The notes under the pieces: generated by a model | Told to the model about the DNA's origin: nothing | Databases searched by the model: none | Seen by the model: the letters and a program-made list of their open reading frames with translations, nothing else | Part shown: positions 41,505 to 50,776 of the stretch, in pieces | Numbering within the stretch: the stretch's first letter is position 1 | Layout: every line of letters begins with the position of its first letter | Position numbers and translations under genes: made by a program | DNA from: Thermanaeromonas toyohensis ToBE | GTDB lineage: Bacteria; Bacillota; DSM-521; Neomoorellales; Neomoorellaceae | Reading direction: 5' to 3' | Assembly: GCF_900176005.1 (NCBI RefSeq) | Contig: NZ_LT838272.1 | Location: 1,197,587-1,261,586, forward strand | DNA length: 64,000 nucleotides

Positions 41505-41897
41505 ATGGGCAATGCCTTGGATCGTATGACGCGCATAGGCCGGCTGTATGATTTTTATGGGCCCCTGCTTACTCCTAAGCAGCGCCAGTGGCTCGAGCTA
41601 CATTACCATCATGATCTCTCTTTAGGGGAAATCGCCGCAGAATGCCGTGTCAGTCGTCAGGCTGTTCACGATGGTTTGCAACGTGCCGAGAAAGCTCTAG
41701 AAGATTATGAAGCCCGCCTGGGCTACCTAGAAAGATACTTACGGGAAAGGGAAAAGCTAGAAGAAATAAGACGCGAGCTACATAACTTCCGCCAGAAAGG
41801 ATCCTGGGAAAACTTCGATAAGGCTCTAGAATTGCTAGACCAGCTCCTTGGATGGCCAGCAGGTGGAGGTACCCAGGAACAAGGGGAGGGATCATGA
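41505..41897 (+). CDS. ylxM: YlxM/p13-like DNA-binding protein (UPF0122)
   Basis: The 130-residue protein has a sigma-70 region 4-like helix-turn-helix (LSLGEIAAECRVSRQAVHDGL at about 39-59) followed by a charged, probably coiled helix. YlxM is a conserved partner gene of ffh in Firmicutes and is linked to the signal recognition particle pathway. The ATG at 41505 lies just after a strong promoter with no ribosome site; ATG at 41526 is an in-frame alternative, also without one. The stop overlaps the ffh start. Confidence 0.9.
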   Translation: MGNALDRMTRIGRLYDFYGPLLTPKQRQWLELHYHHDLSLGEIAAECRVSRQAVHDGLQRAEKALEDYEARLGYLERYLREREKLEEIRRELHNFRQKGSWENFDKALELLDQLLGWPAGGGTQEQGEGS

Positions 41898-43246
41898 TGG
41901 TGCTTTTTGGATCCCTTGCAGAAAAGCTCCAAAATACTTTGCGGAAACTCAAAAGTAAAGGTAAGCTAAGCGAAGCGGAGGTCAACGAGGCTTTAAGGGA
42001 AATAAGGTTGGCCCTCCTCGAAGCCGATGTTAATTTTAAGGTAGTAAAGGAGTTCTTAAGCAAAGTTAAGGAGCGTGCTGTAGGCCAGGAAGTCCTCGAA
42101 AGCCTTACACCAGGCCAGCAAGTGGTAAAGATAGTATATGAAGAGTTGGCGAATTTGATGGGCAGTCACGAGAGCAAGATCAATTGGGCGAGCCGCCCGC
42201 CCACAGTCATCGTGCTGGCCGGTCTTCAAGGTTCGGGGAAGACTACTACGGCTGCGAAGCTAGCTTATTTTTGCCAGAAACAGGGGCGGCGCCCCTTGCT
42301 TGTAGCTGCGGATGTTTACCGTCCGGCCGCGGTGGAACAGCTAAAAATCCTGGGCCAGCAGTGCCAGCTTCCTGTTTTTAGCCTGGAGGAAGGATGCAGC
42401 CCGGTAGATATTACCCGCTTGAGCCTAGAACAGGCAGTAAAATCTGGTTATGACCCGGTAATAGTGGATACGGCGGGGCGTTTGCATATCGATGAAGAGA
42501 TGATGGATGAACTTAGGGCTATAAAGGGAACCATTCAGCCCCATGAGGTATTGTTGGTCTTGGATGCCATGACCGGGCAGGATGCAGTGAAAGTGGCGGA
42601 GACCTTCCACCAGCAGGTCGGGTTAACAGGGGTTATTTTAACTAAGCTGGATGGCGATACCCGGGGCGGTGCGGCCCTTTCAGTGCGCGCCGTAACCGGT
42701 TGTCCTATAAAATTTATTGGTGTAGGGGAAAAGGTGGAGGCCTTAGAGGCCTTTCACCCTGACCGCATAGCGGCCAGGATCCTGGGCATGGGGGATGTTT
42801 TAACTATAATTGAGAGGGCCCAGGCTGCCTTCGACCAGGCCCAGGCCCGGGAGTTCCAGCGGAAACTTCGGCAAAAGGATTTTACCCTGGAAGATTTCCT
42901 GGAGCAATTAAAACAAATAAAAAAGATGGGATCCCTGGATGAGCTTTTAAGTTTGTTTCCAGGGAGCGGGCCCTTCAAGCAGTTAAAGGGCCTCCAAGTT
43001 GATGAGCGCGAGCTCCTCCATATGGAGGCCATAATTCAATCTATGACCCCGGAGGAGCGGCGTAACCCTACCATCATTAATGGTAGCCGTAAAAGGCGTA
43101 TCGCCGCGGGGAGCGGAACCAGCGTACAAGCTGTAAACCGGCTGCTCCGCCAGTTTAGCGAAGCCCAGAAGCTAATGGAGCGCTTGAGCGAGCTAAGTTC
43201 GGGTAAAAAAACTAAAGGGAAGGGGTTTTTCCCCTTTTTAAGCTAA
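41894..43246 (+). CDS. ffh: Signal recognition particle protein Ffh
   Basis: Ffh binds SRP RNA and signal peptides and guides ribosomes to the membrane. The 450-residue protein has the N domain, the GTPase motifs GLQGSGKTTTAAKLA, DTAGRLHIDEEMMDEL and TKLDGDTRGGAAL, and the methionine-rich M domain ending with IINGSRKRRIAAGSGTSVQ and a basic tail. An upstream frame to 41852 exists, but the ATG-ATG at 41894 after GGGAGGG is the usual start. It overlaps ylxM by four bases. Confidence 0.97.
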   Translation: MMVLFGSLAEKLQNTLRKLKSKGKLSEAEVNEALREIRLALLEADVNFKVVKEFLSKVKERAVGQEVLESLTPGQQVVKIVYEELANLMGSHESKINWASRPPTVIVLAGLQGSGKTTTAAKLAYFCQKQGRRPLLVAADVYRPAAVEQLKILGQQCQLPVFSLEEGCSPVDITRLSLEQAVKSGYDPVIVDTAGRLHIDEEMMDELRAIKGTIQPHEVLLVLDAMTGQDAVKVAETFHQQVGLTGVILTKLDGDTRGGAALSVRAVTGCPIKFIGVGEKVEALEAFHPDRIAARILGMGDVLTIIERAQAAFDQAQAREFQRKLRQKDFTLEDFLEQLKQIKKMGSLDELLSLFPGSGPFKQLKGLQVDERELLHMEAIIQSMTPEERRNPTIINGSRKRRIAAGSGTSVQAVNRLLRQFSEAQKLMERLSELSSGKKTKGKGFFPFLS

Positions 43247-43301
43247 ATGCGGCGCAAAAAAGCTTAAGCAAAAAATTAAGAGTAGGAGGTGAAAAGGAGG
43301 A

Positions 43302-43574
43302 GTGGCCACCCGGATAAGGCTTAAGAGGATGGGCGCCAAGAAGTCCCCCTTTTACCGGTTGGTAGTGGCTGATGCGCGTTCTCCGCGGGATGGCCGGGTG
43401 ATAGAAGAGCTGGGATACTATAACCCTGTGCGCCAGCCTGAGGAAATAGAAGTGGATGAAGAGAAGGCTCTCCGGTGGCTCAAAGTGGGAGCCCAGCCTT
43501 CAGAGACAGCCCGAGCACTTCTGGAGAAGGCAGGGGTGTGGCAGAAATTCATAGCTTCCAAACAGGCCAAGTAG
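43302..43574 (+). CDS. rpsP: 30S ribosomal protein S16
   Basis: The 90-residue protein starts [20 protein letters not shown] and contains [19 protein letters not shown], the S16 signature. The start is GTG at 43302 after AAAAGGAGG. It heads the ribosome-maturation genes khpA, rimM, trmD and rplS, in the order usual in Firmicutes. Confidence 0.98.
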   Translation: MATRIRLKRMGAKKSPFYRLVVADARSPRDGRVIEELGYYNPVRQPEEIEVDEEKALRWLKVGAQPSETARALLEKAGVWQKFIASKQAK

Positions 43575-43596
43575 TTAACGAAGGGGAGGTGTAACA

Positions 43597-43824
43597 GTGA
43601 AGGAACTAGTAGAAACTTTGGCCAAGGCTCTGGTGGACAATCCAGATCAGGTAAGCGTGACCCAGATCGAAGGAGAAAAATCGGTGATTCTAGAGTTGAG
43701 GGTGGCGCCCTCGGATATGGGTAAGGTTATAGGCAAACAAGGCCGGATTGCCCGGGCTATCCGCACTGTAGTAAAGGCAGCGGCTGCCCGGGAGGGTAAA
43801 CGGGTAGTGGTGGAGATTATCTAG
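43597..43824 (+). CDS. khpA: KH-domain RNA-binding protein KhpA
   Basis: This 75-residue single KH-domain protein has the nucleic-acid loop [20 protein letters not shown]. KhpA (YlqC) pairs with KhpB/Jag to bind RNA. The start is GTG at 43597 after AAGGGGAGG. Its position between rpsP and rimM is conserved. Confidence 0.95.
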   Translation: MKELVETLAKALVDNPDQVSVTQIEGEKSVILELRVAPSDMGKVIGKQGRIARAIRTVVKAAAAREGKRVVVEII

Positions 43825-43828
43825 CCCT

Positions 43829-44341
43829 ATGGATACAAAACGTATAGCAGTAGGGAAAATATTAACTACCCACGGCCACCGTGGTGAGGTTAAGATTTGG
43901 CCGTGGACAGACTTCCCCCAGCGCTTCCGGCCGGGTACCAGGTTATGGTTACGTTCCGCGCAAGGCTACCGGCGGGTAACGGTGACTAGTTCCCGTCCCC
44001 ACGGCCGGCATCTTATCCTTAAGTTTGCTGAGATACCCGATATGACAGAAGCAGAAAGATTGCGGAACACTATTTTGGAGGTCGATCCCTGGGAAGTAGA
44101 GCCTTTACCGCCCGGCCGGTATTATGTCTTTCAGCTTGTCGATTGCCGGGTGTTTACAGAAGAGGGAGAGTTTCTAGGTAGCCTTAAGGATGTGCAGAAG
44201 ACAGGGGCTAATGATGTATTTGTGGTAGTTACCTTGGAGGGGAAGGAAGTTTTGCTTCCTGCCTTAAAGGAAGTAGTAAAAGAGATAGATGTTGCTAACA
44301 AAACCATAAAAGTTAAACTCCTTCCTGGGCTTCTGGATTAA
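43829..44341 (+). CDS. rimM: Ribosome maturation factor RimM
   Basis: RimM helps assemble the 30S head with S19. The 170-residue protein begins [21 protein letters not shown], the RimM signature, and its C-terminal PRC-barrel domain has [20 protein letters not shown] and [15 protein letters not shown]. It starts four bases after the khpA stop, so translation is probably coupled. Confidence 0.96.
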   Translation: MDTKRIAVGKILTTHGHRGEVKIWPWTDFPQRFRPGTRLWLRSAQGYRRVTVTSSRPHGRHLILKFAEIPDMTEAERLRNTILEVDPWEVEPLPPGRYYVFQLVDCRVFTEEGEFLGSLKDVQKTGANDVFVVVTLEGKEVLLPALKEVVKEIDVANKTIKVKLLPGLLD

Positions 44342-44355
44342 GGGGGAAGGCCGGA

Positions 44356-45105
44356 GTGCGGGTGGATGTACTTACTATTTTCCCCCGTATGTTTACAGGC
44401 CCCCTGGATGAAAGCATTGTTAAACGAGCGCGGGAGAAAGGGTTGTTGCAAGTTAATTTAGTAGATATACGGGATTTTTCTTTGGATAAGCATCGTACAG
44501 TAGATGATTATCCTTATGGCGGAGGACCAGGGATGATCCTCCGGCCAGAACCGGTTTTCCTGGCGGTGGAATCCCTGCTTCAAGGGGGAGCTGGGAAGAA
44601 ACCCCCGATAATCCTTTTATCTCCCCAGGGAGAAGTGTTTAATCAAGCCATGGCCCAGGAACTAGCCCAGGAAGAATGGCTTATCCTTATCTGTGGCCAT
44701 TACGAGGGAGTAGACGAAAGGATACGGGCTTATCTCGCCACCCGGGAAATATCGATAGGTGATTATATCCTTACGGGTGGAGAGCTACCAGCCATGGTTT
44801 TGATAGATGCTATAACCCGCCTTTTACCTGGAGCAGTGGGGGCTGAGGACGGGCCCCGGGAAGATTCCTTCGCCTGGGGTATTTTAGAATATCCGCAGTA
44901 TACCCGTCCCCGTTCTTTTCGGGGCTTAGAAGTTCCTGAGATCCTCCTTTCAGGTGACCACGAAAAAATACGTGTCTGGCGCCGTAAAAAGGCTTTAGAG
45001 CGGACTTGGCTAAAGAGGCCGGACCTTTTAAAGAAGGTTTCTTTAACTGAAGAAGATCGCCGGTTGCTAGAGGAGATTGTAAAAGAGAATCAAGGAATGC
45101 TATAA
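44356..45105 (+). CDS. trmD: tRNA (guanine-37-N1)-methyltransferase TrmD
   Basis: TrmD methylates G37 of several tRNAs. The 249-residue SPOUT protein begins [20 protein letters not shown] and has the trefoil-knot texts [16 protein letters not shown] and [20 protein letters not shown]. The start is GTG at 44356 after GGGGGAAGG. The C-terminal helical domain is complete. It sits between rimM and rplS as usual. Confidence 0.97.
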   Translation: MRVDVLTIFPRMFTGPLDESIVKRAREKGLLQVNLVDIRDFSLDKHRTVDDYPYGGGPGMILRPEPVFLAVESLLQGGAGKKPPIILLSPQGEVFNQAMAQELAQEEWLILICGHYEGVDERIRAYLATREISIGDYILTGGELPAMVLIDAITRLLPGAVGAEDGPREDSFAWGILEYPQYTRPRSFRGLEVPEILLSGDHEKIRVWRRKKALERTWLKRPDLLKKVSLTEEDRRLLEEIVKENQGML

Positions 45106-45126
45106 TACGGAAGGGGGGCAAAGGAA

Positions 45127-45468
45127 ATGAACCTCTTGGAAAGTGTGGAACAGGAGCAGATGCGCCAGGATATCCCCTCTTTTAAACCTGGGGATACGGT
45201 GCGGGTGTACGTAAAAGTTATTGAAGGCAATCGCGAACGTACTCAGGTATTCGAAGGAGTGGTTATCGGTCGCAGGGGGAAAGGATCCCAGGAAACCTTT
45301 ACTGTACGTCGTATATCCTATGGCGTGGCAGTAGAAAGGATTTTCCTTTTGCATTCCCCTCGTATCGAACGGATCGAGGTCGTACGGCGAGGAGATGTAC
45401 GCAGGGCTAAACTTTATTACCTGCGGCAACGTAAGGGAAAGGCAGCCCGCATAAGGGATGAAAAATAG
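45127..45468 (+). CDS. rplS: 50S ribosomal protein L19
   Basis: The 113-residue protein has the L19 texts [40 protein letters not shown] and [19 protein letters not shown]. The ATG is preceded by GGAAGGGGGG. A good intrinsic terminator follows, so it ends the main part of the ylxM-ffh-rpsP operon. Confidence 0.98.
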   Translation: MNLLESVEQEQMRQDIPSFKPGDTVRVYVKVIEGNRERTQVFEGVVIGRRGKGSQETFTVRRISYGVAVERIFLLHSPRIERIEVVRRGDVRRAKLYYLRQRKGKAARIRDEK

Positions 45469-45479
45469 CTGTATAGGAA

Positions 45480-45514
45480 CAAGGGGTTGAAGGCGCAGCC
45501 CCTTGTTTGGTTTT
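45480..45514 (+). terminator. Intrinsic terminator after rplS
   Basis: CAAGGGGTTG (45480-45489) pairs with CAGCCCCTTG (45496-45505), with one G-T pair and a six-base loop, followed by TTTGGTTTT. It lies in the spacer before lepB. Confidence 0.85.
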
Positions 45515-45529
45515 GAAGAGGTGGCGGGG

Positions 45530-46060
45530 ATGAGCGTGGTAGAAGAGAAGAGGGGGGGTTTTTTAACCGAGGTTTTACAGGCCCTCATAACGGCGGGTAT
45601 ATTAGCTTTCATAATTCGGACCTTTTTAATAACCCCTTTTTATATTCCCTCCCGGTCCATGGAGCCGACCCTTTACCCTGGGGATCGGATCCTAGTCAAC
45701 CGGTTAGCTTATCGCTTCGGTGAGCCACAGAGGGGAGATGTATTAGTATTCCGTTACCCCTTGGATCCTAGCCGGGATTACATTAAACGGGTAATTGCTG
45801 TAGGTGGCGATACTATTGAGGCCCGGCAAAACAGGATTTATGTGAACGGTCAGGCCCTTGAGGAAAGCTATGTACCTCCGGGTGTGGTATACAACGATTT
45901 TGGGCCCATTAAGGTTCCCCCCAATACTTACTTTATGATGGGTGACAACCGCAATATAAGCGCTGATAGCCGGGTATGGGGGCCATTAGAGCGCAAGCTC
46001 ATTATTGGAAAAGCTGTATTCATTTTCTGGCCTTTAAATCGCTTAGGGTTTATTAAGTGA
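45530..46060 (+). CDS. lepB: Signal peptidase I
   Basis: The 176-residue membrane protease removes signal peptides. One N-terminal membrane anchor (about 14-35) is followed by the catalytic serine S43 in IPSRSMEPTLYPGDRILVN and the lysine K86 in DYIKRVIAVGGD. The C-terminal text MMGDNRNISADSRVWG is box E. A frame to 45503 exists, but the ATG at 45530 after GAGGTGGCGGGG is the normal start, and the earlier part overlaps the terminator. It overlaps rbgA by four bases. Confidence 0.95.
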   Translation: MSVVEEKRGGFLTEVLQALITAGILAFIIRTFLITPFYIPSRSMEPTLYPGDRILVNRLAYRFGEPQRGDVLVFRYPLDPSRDYIKRVIAVGGDTIEARQNRIYVNGQALEESYVPPGVVYNDFGPIKVPPNTYFMMGDNRNISADSRVWGPLERKLIIGKAVFIFWPLNRLGFIK

Positions 46061-46893
46061 AGATGCTTACCTCCTCCGATATTAAGCGCTATCTAAAGGT
46101 AGTAGACGTGGTCCTGGAAGTGGTGGAGGCTCGTCTGCCTGCCTCCAGCCGTCCTCCTGATTTGGGAAGCTTGCTTAAGGGTAAGGAAACTATACTGGTC
46201 TTAAATAAAGCTGATCTCGCCGATTTTACCGCCACTAGGCGATGGTTAAACTTTTATAGAGCGCAGGGACAGCTAGCTGTGGAGATGAATTCCCAAACAG
46301 GGGAAGGTTTAGCTAAACTTAAGTATCTTCTTCGGAAGTTAGCAACCGCCAAGAAAGAGAGACTTAGCCAGCGAGGTATCTTAAGCTCACCTTTGCGGGT
46401 AATGGTGGTAGGTATTCCTAATGTAGGGAAATCCTCTTTGCTAAACCGACTGGTGGGTCGAGCAGTGGCGCGTACTGGTGACCGGCCAGGTATAACCCGG
46501 GGTCCCCAGTGGGTACGGCAGCTTAAGGAATGGGAAGTGCTAGATACCCCTGGAATCTTGGGTATTTCCATGAGACAAGAAAGGACAACCCTTCTCCTCC
46601 ATGCTTTAGGCTGTATTCCTGAATGGAAGGTTTCTCCAGAAGAAGTAGCAGCAGAGTTAATTTGCACTTTGCAGGAGCAAGGTTGGCGAACTCAGGAGGA
46701 CTGTGAGGAGATTCTGGATAAAGTTGGAAGAGAGCGAGGTTTTTTAAAGCCTGGGGGCGAGGTGGACCGAGAGAAAGCTGCGCGCGTTTTTATTCAGGAG
46801 TTTCGGCGAGGAGATCTGGGGAAGTTTACCTTGGAGTGGCCGCCTATAGATATAAGCTTTTTCGGAGGGAGCGGGGAGGAAAGTGCCGGCTGA
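46057..46893 (+). CDS. rbgA: Ribosome biogenesis GTPase RbgA (YlqF)
   Basis: RbgA helps assemble the 50S subunit. The 278-residue protein has the circularly permuted GTPase order: the G4 motif LNKADLAD near residue 50, then G1 GIPNVGKSSLLNRL near 125, and G3 DTPGIL near 165. The first residues SSDIKRYLKVVDVVLEVVEARLP fit the family. The GTG overlaps the lepB stop (GTGA); ATG at 46063 is an alternative. Usually rnhB follows directly, but here a response regulator gene is inserted. Confidence 0.95.
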   Translation: MKMLTSSDIKRYLKVVDVVLEVVEARLPASSRPPDLGSLLKGKETILVLNKADLADFTATRRWLNFYRAQGQLAVEMNSQTGEGLAKLKYLLRKLATAKKERLSQRGILSSPLRVMVVGIPNVGKSSLLNRLVGRAVARTGDRPGITRGPQWVRQLKEWEVLDTPGILGISMRQERTTLLLHALGCIPEWKVSPEEVAAELICTLQEQGWRTQEDCEEILDKVGRERGFLKPGGEVDREKAARVFIQEFRRGDLGKFTLEWPPIDISFFGGSGEESAG

Positions 46894-47554
46894 GGAGGGG
46901 AAAATAGCTGTTTTGATTGCCGATGATCATCCTTTAGTCCGGGAAGGGATAAGGAAGATCCTTTCTCTTGAGCCTCGCATAGTGGTTGTGGGCGAGGCTG
47001 CGGATGGTCATACGGTTATAGAACTGGCTCGGAAACTTAAACCCCGTATCATCCTTATGGATATAAATCTGCCCTTGATAAACGGGCTAGAGGCCACCAG
47101 AGTTATCCGCCGCGAAGTTCCCCAGGCCGAGGTTATAGCCCTTACTATCCACGAGGAAGAAGAGTACATAATGGAGCTTTTCAGGGCCGGCGCGGCCGGG
47201 TATTTGCTAAAGGATATTAGTGCAGAGGGACTAGTGGAGGCCATTTTGCAGGTAGCCCAGGGTGTGCCTGTCATCCATCCAGGGGTAACTAAAAAGATGT
47301 TACGCCTACTTACAGAATCCCCTTGCGAAGGCCCCAAGGCTCCGGGAACATCCCTTACCCGAAGGGAAAAGGAAATTTTAGCTTATGTAGTGAAGGGAGA
47401 ATCTAACAAACAGATAGCCCGGCGCTTGTATATTAGTGAAAAAACGGTTAAGAACCATTTAACCCGCATCTTTCGTAAAATTGGAGTTCAAGATCGTACA
47501 CAAGCGGCGGTTTACGCCTTGAAACATGGGTTAACTGATGCTACCCTAGAATAG
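46883..47554 (+). CDS. Orphan NarL/LuxR-family response regulator
   Basis: The 223-residue protein has a receiver domain with DD at about 14-15, the phospho-aspartate D60 in ILMDINLPLINGLEA, and the lysine in AGYLLKDIS. A LuxR-type DNA-binding domain follows, with LTRREKEILAYVVKGESNKQIA and ISEKTVKNHLTRIFRKI. No histidine kinase lies nearby. GTG at 46883 overlaps the end of rbgA by 11 bases, so it is translated with the housekeeping operon. What it senses and controls is unknown. Confidence 0.92.
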   Translation: MPAEEGKIAVLIADDHPLVREGIRKILSLEPRIVVVGEAADGHTVIELARKLKPRIILMDINLPLINGLEATRVIRREVPQAEVIALTIHEEEEYIMELFRAGAAGYLLKDISAEGLVEAILQVAQGVPVIHPGVTKKMLRLLTESPCEGPKAPGTSLTRREKEILAYVVKGESNKQIARRLYISEKTVKNHLTRIFRKIGVQDRTQAAVYALKHGLTDATLE

Positions 47555-47564
47555 GTGAGCGCGG

Positions 47565-48164
47565 TTGGGAGACGAGCTCTACCTCTGGGAAAAAAGATTG
47601 GCAGCCCGGGGTATAAGGTACATAGCCGGCGTAGATGAAGTAGGCCGCGGGCCCTTAGCAGGCCCCGTGGCAGCGGGCGCCGTGATATTACCCCCGGGTT
47701 TGTTTTTACCAGGACTTATGGACTCTAAAAAGCTTTCACCGCGGGAGCGCGAACTCTTGGCGGCGGAGATAAAGGCCAAAAGCCTTGCCTGGGCTATAGG
47801 CTGGGCTTCGGTAGTGGAAATAGATTGTCTAAATATCGCAGTGGCCTCTCGCCTGGCCATGCAGAGAGCAGTGGCTGCCCTAAAACTTAAGCCGGAGCAT
47901 ATTTTAGTAGATGCTTTTCCCTTACCTGGTATACGGATAGCCCAGACGCCCCTTATAAAAGGCGACGTTTTAAGCGCTTCCATAGCTGCAGCTGCTATTT
48001 TAGCCAAAGTAGCCAGGGATAAACTGATGGAGAGTTACGATCGTGTTTTTCCGGGTTACGGATTTAGCCGGCATAAGGGTTATCCTACCTTGGAGCACCG
48101 GGCAGCTCTGGCTGCTTACGGACCCACACCCATCCATCGGAAGAGCTTCAGATTGGTTTGGTAA
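47565..48164 (+). CDS. rnhB: Ribonuclease HII
   Basis: RNase HII cuts RNA in RNA-DNA hybrids and single ribonucleotides in DNA. The 199-residue protein has IAGVDEVGRGPLAGPVAAGAV with the DE catalytic pair, SKKLSPRERE, the third acid residue in ILVDAFPLP and GYPTLEHRAALAAYGPTPIHR near the end. The start is TTG at 47565 after GGTGAG. The nuo operon begins 43 bases later, separating it from yraN. Confidence 0.97.
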   Translation: MGDELYLWEKRLAARGIRYIAGVDEVGRGPLAGPVAAGAVILPPGLFLPGLMDSKKLSPRERELLAAEIKAKSLAWAIGWASVVEIDCLNIAVASRLAMQRAVAALKLKPEHILVDAFPLPGIRIAQTPLIKGDVLSASIAAAAILAKVARDKLMESYDRVFPGYGFSRHKGYPTLEHRAALAAYGPTPIHRKSFRLVW

Positions 48165-48206
48165 CAGAGTAGGAGGAATCTACCCGGAAATAGCGAATAC
48201 ATAATA

Positions 48207-48605
48207 GTGTTTTGGTTTCAATCCGGCTTGGGGAGGTGTTCAAAAATACTATACCAATATCTAACCGTGGCCATATTCCTCTTGGGAGCTGTGGGTGTGG
48301 CTTTGGGAGCCTTAGCCACGAACTGGGTGTTACGGCCCAAAAGACCCCAGGTCGGCGACCAGAGGGAAACTTACGAATGTGGGCTTACGACAAAAGGTCC
48401 TACATGGGTTCAGTTCAGGATCAGCTATTTTCTTTATGCCCTGATCTTTTTACTTTTTGATGTAGAGACCGTGTTCCTTTATCCTTGGGCAGTTAAATTT
48501 CAAGTTCTGGGTTTGTTCGCATTTATAGAGATGGTTATTTTTATAGCCATTCTAATCCTAGGATTGTGGTATGCTTGGAAGGAGGGGGGCTTGGAGTGGC
48601 TATAA
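48207..48605 (+). CDS. nuoA: NADH-quinone oxidoreductase subunit A (NuoA)
   Basis: NuoA is a small three-helix membrane subunit of complex I. The signature RETYECGL is present at about residues 50-57 and the protein ends with [16 protein letters not shown]. The frame opens with GTG at 48207, which has no ribosome site. A strong GGGGAGG at 48230-48236 lies inside this extension, nine bases before an ATA codon at 48246 that would give the natural N-terminus ([13 protein letters not shown]). The true start is thus uncertain. Confidence 0.88.
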   Translation: MFWFQSGLGRCSKILYQYLTVAIFLLGAVGVALGALATNWVLRPKRPQVGDQRETYECGLTTKGPTWVQFRISYFLYALIFLLFDVETVFLYPWAVKFQVLGLFAFIEMVIFIAILILGLWYAWKEGGLEWL

Positions 48606-49102
48606 TAAGGCTTAAGCCCCAGGAGCCGGAAATTCCTCAAAATATAATTCTGGCCTCCCTGGAGAAACTTCTAAATTATTGCCGGGCCCATTCTTTTTGG
48701 CCCCTTACCTTTGGGCTGGCCTGTTGTGCCATTGAGATGATGGCTACTGGTTCGGCCCGCTATGACATCGCTCGCTTTGGATATGAGGTATTCCGGCCTT
48801 CACCACGACATGCCGATCTCATGATTGTGGCTGGAACTGTCACTAAGAAAATGGCTCCCTTGGTACGGCGGCTGTATGAACAGATGCCAGCACCCAAGTG
48901 GGTTTTGGCTATGGGTAGCTGTGCCATAAGCGGTGGGCCTTTTGTGGATTCTTACAATGTAGTTCCAGGGGTGGATACCATTGTCCCGGTAGATGTTTAC
49001 GTACCAGGATGTCCACCACGGCCGGAAGCCCTACTCCACGGGCTATTAAAGCTAAGGGATAAGGTAATAAATCCTAAACTTGCGCTGGTGAAGTCGCGAT
49101 GA
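48596..49102 (+). CDS. nuoB: NADH-quinone oxidoreductase subunit B (NuoB)
   Basis: NuoB carries the N2 [4Fe-4S] cluster that passes electrons to quinone. The 168-residue protein has the cysteines in [26 protein letters not shown] and [17 protein letters not shown] at 48596 near GGAGGGG is taken as the start; the in-frame codons upstream lie within nuoA. It overlaps nuoA by ten bases and nuoC by four. Confidence 0.96.
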   Translation: MAIIRLKPQEPEIPQNIILASLEKLLNYCRAHSFWPLTFGLACCAIEMMATGSARYDIARFGYEVFRPSPRHADLMIVAGTVTKKMAPLVRRLYEQMPAPKWVLAMGSCAISGGPFVDSYNVVPGVDTIVPVDVYVPGCPPRPEALLHGLLKLRDKVINPKLALVKSR

Positions 49103-49620
49103 AAGAAAGGCCTAAAGTGCTGCTGGATTTACAAGGGTTAAAAGAGCGCTTCCCAGAGGTAGAAGTCACAGAAGGTATCGATATGACTACCCTCTGGGTA
49201 CCAGTAGAGCGGTTAATAGAGGTTATGCAAGTGCTAAAGGAAGATTATGGCTTAAACTTTTTAGCCGACCTTACAGGAGTAGATGTACCGGCAGAAGAGG
49301 CGATAATTTTGGTATACCATTTGATGGCCGTGCCTAGCGCTCGAGAAACTAGGGTTAAGGTGAAGCTTCCACGCGGCAACCCCCGGGCGCCCTCCTTGGT
49401 GTCCTTATGGCCAGCAGCGGAAGTCCAGGAAAGGGAGGCCTTTGATCTTCTAGGAATTATTTTTGAAGGTCACCCTAATTTAAAGCGTATCCTTTGTCCG
49501 GATGATTTTAATGGCCATCCCTTACGTAAAGATTTTACTATAGGTAATGGTTCCGGCTACCTCGAGCGTGAAGATTCTGCTGGGCCCCGGGAGGAAGGAG
49601 GGAGAGGGGATGAAGCCTAG
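49099..49620 (+). CDS. nuoC: NADH-quinone oxidoreductase subunit C (NuoC)
   Basis: The 173-residue hydrophilic subunit has the family signature [21 protein letters not shown] near 120-140 and RKDFTIG. It is part of the connecting module of complex I. NuoC and NuoD are separate here, unlike the fused form of enterobacteria. Start and stop overlap the neighbours (nuoD starts 11 bases before its stop). Confidence 0.95.
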   Translation: MKERPKVLLDLQGLKERFPEVEVTEGIDMTTLWVPVERLIEVMQVLKEDYGLNFLADLTGVDVPAEEAIILVYHLMAVPSARETRVKVKLPRGNPRAPSLVSLWPAAEVQEREAFDLLGIIFEGHPNLKRILCPDDFNGHPLRKDFTIGNGSGYLEREDSAGPREEGGRGDEA

Positions 49621-50722
49621 CACCTCACTAGTTACAGAGGAAATAACCCTCAACATGGGTCCCCAGCACCCTAGTACCCATGGAGTTTACCGAGCCGTCC
49701 TTACCTTGGATGGGGAAAAGGTAGTGGAGGTGGAGAATGTTATAGGATATCTCCACCGGGGTATAGAGAAGCTAGCTGAAGACAGAACCTATACCCAGTT
49801 TATCCCCTATACTGATCGCCTCGATTACCTGGCCGCCATGTTGAACAATTTGGGTTATGTCCAGGCCGTAGAGAAACTAATGGGCATCGAGGTACCGGAA
49901 CGAGCGGAGTATCTACGGATTATTATGGCGGAACTTTCTCGTATAGCCAGCCACTATGTTATGCTGGCTTCCATGGCCTTGGACCTTTCTGGCTGGACGG
50001 GATGGTTTATACCCTTCCGGGATCGCGAGCGGATTTTGGATCTTTTTGAGATGGTGTGTGGATCTCGCTTAACTTTAAGCTATATGCGTATCGGAGGGGT
50101 AGCCGCTGATATACCCCCGGAATTTATCCCCGCCTTGAAGAGCTTCTTGGCAGATCTCCCGCGAGGATTGGAAGAGTTTAATGGGCTTATTACCAATAAT
50201 GAGATTTTCAAAGCTCGCTGCCAAGGGGTCGGCAAGATCGATCTAGAAACGGCCTTGGCTTATGGCATCACGGGACCCAACTTAAGGGCCTGCGGGCTAC
50301 CTTTTGATCTGCGCAAAGTGAAACCCTACGGTATTTATGAGCGTTTCGATTTTGAAGTCCCTACCCGCAACAATGGAGATACCTATGATCGTTTTGTTAT
50401 CCGTATCTTAGAAATAGAGCAGAGCGCTAGGATAATCGAGCAGGCTATAAGGGACTTGCCTGAAGGCCCTGTACTGGCTAAAGTTCCTAGGGTATTAAAG
50501 CCTCCTCAAGGGGAAGTTTATCACCAGATCGAGGGTGCTAAAGGAATCTTGGGCTTTTACTTGGTAAGTGATGGTTCGTCCAAACCCTATAGAGTCCATA
50601 TCCATAGCCCGTCTTTTGTAAATTTAGGGGCTTTTCCTGTTATGGCTAGAGGAGGTACCATCCAGGATGCTGTGGCTACCCTAGCCTCTATAGATATAGT
50701 TTTAGGTGAAGTGGATAGGTAG
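49610..50722 (+). CDS. nuoD: NADH-quinone oxidoreductase subunit D (NuoD)
   Basis: NuoD forms the quinone site with NuoB. The 370-residue protein has [35 protein letters not shown] and [10 protein letters not shown], and ends in [11 protein letters not shown]. The nickel-binding cysteines of the related hydrogenase large subunits are missing at both ends, so this is a true complex I rather than an energy-converting hydrogenase. ATG at 49610 after GGGAGAGGGG is used; a longer frame opens at 49547 inside nuoC. Confidence 0.96.
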   Translation: MKPSTSLVTEEITLNMGPQHPSTHGVYRAVLTLDGEKVVEVENVIGYLHRGIEKLAEDRTYTQFIPYTDRLDYLAAMLNNLGYVQAVEKLMGIEVPERAEYLRIIMAELSRIASHYVMLASMALDLSGWTGWFIPFRDRERILDLFEMVCGSRLTLSYMRIGGVAADIPPEFIPALKSFLADLPRGLEEFNGLITNNEIFKARCQGVGKIDLETALAYGITGPNLRACGLPFDLRKVKPYGIYERFDFEVPTRNNGDTYDRFVIRILEIEQSARIIEQAIRDLPEGPVLAKVPRVLKPPQGEVYHQIEGAKGILGFYLVSDGSSKPYRVHIHSPSFVNLGAFPVMARGGTIQDAVATLASIDIVLGEVDR

Positions 50723-50776
50723 GCAGGTTTTGCAGCCGGGGCAGAATAAAAGCCTTAATCTTAAAGGAGTGAGGGT

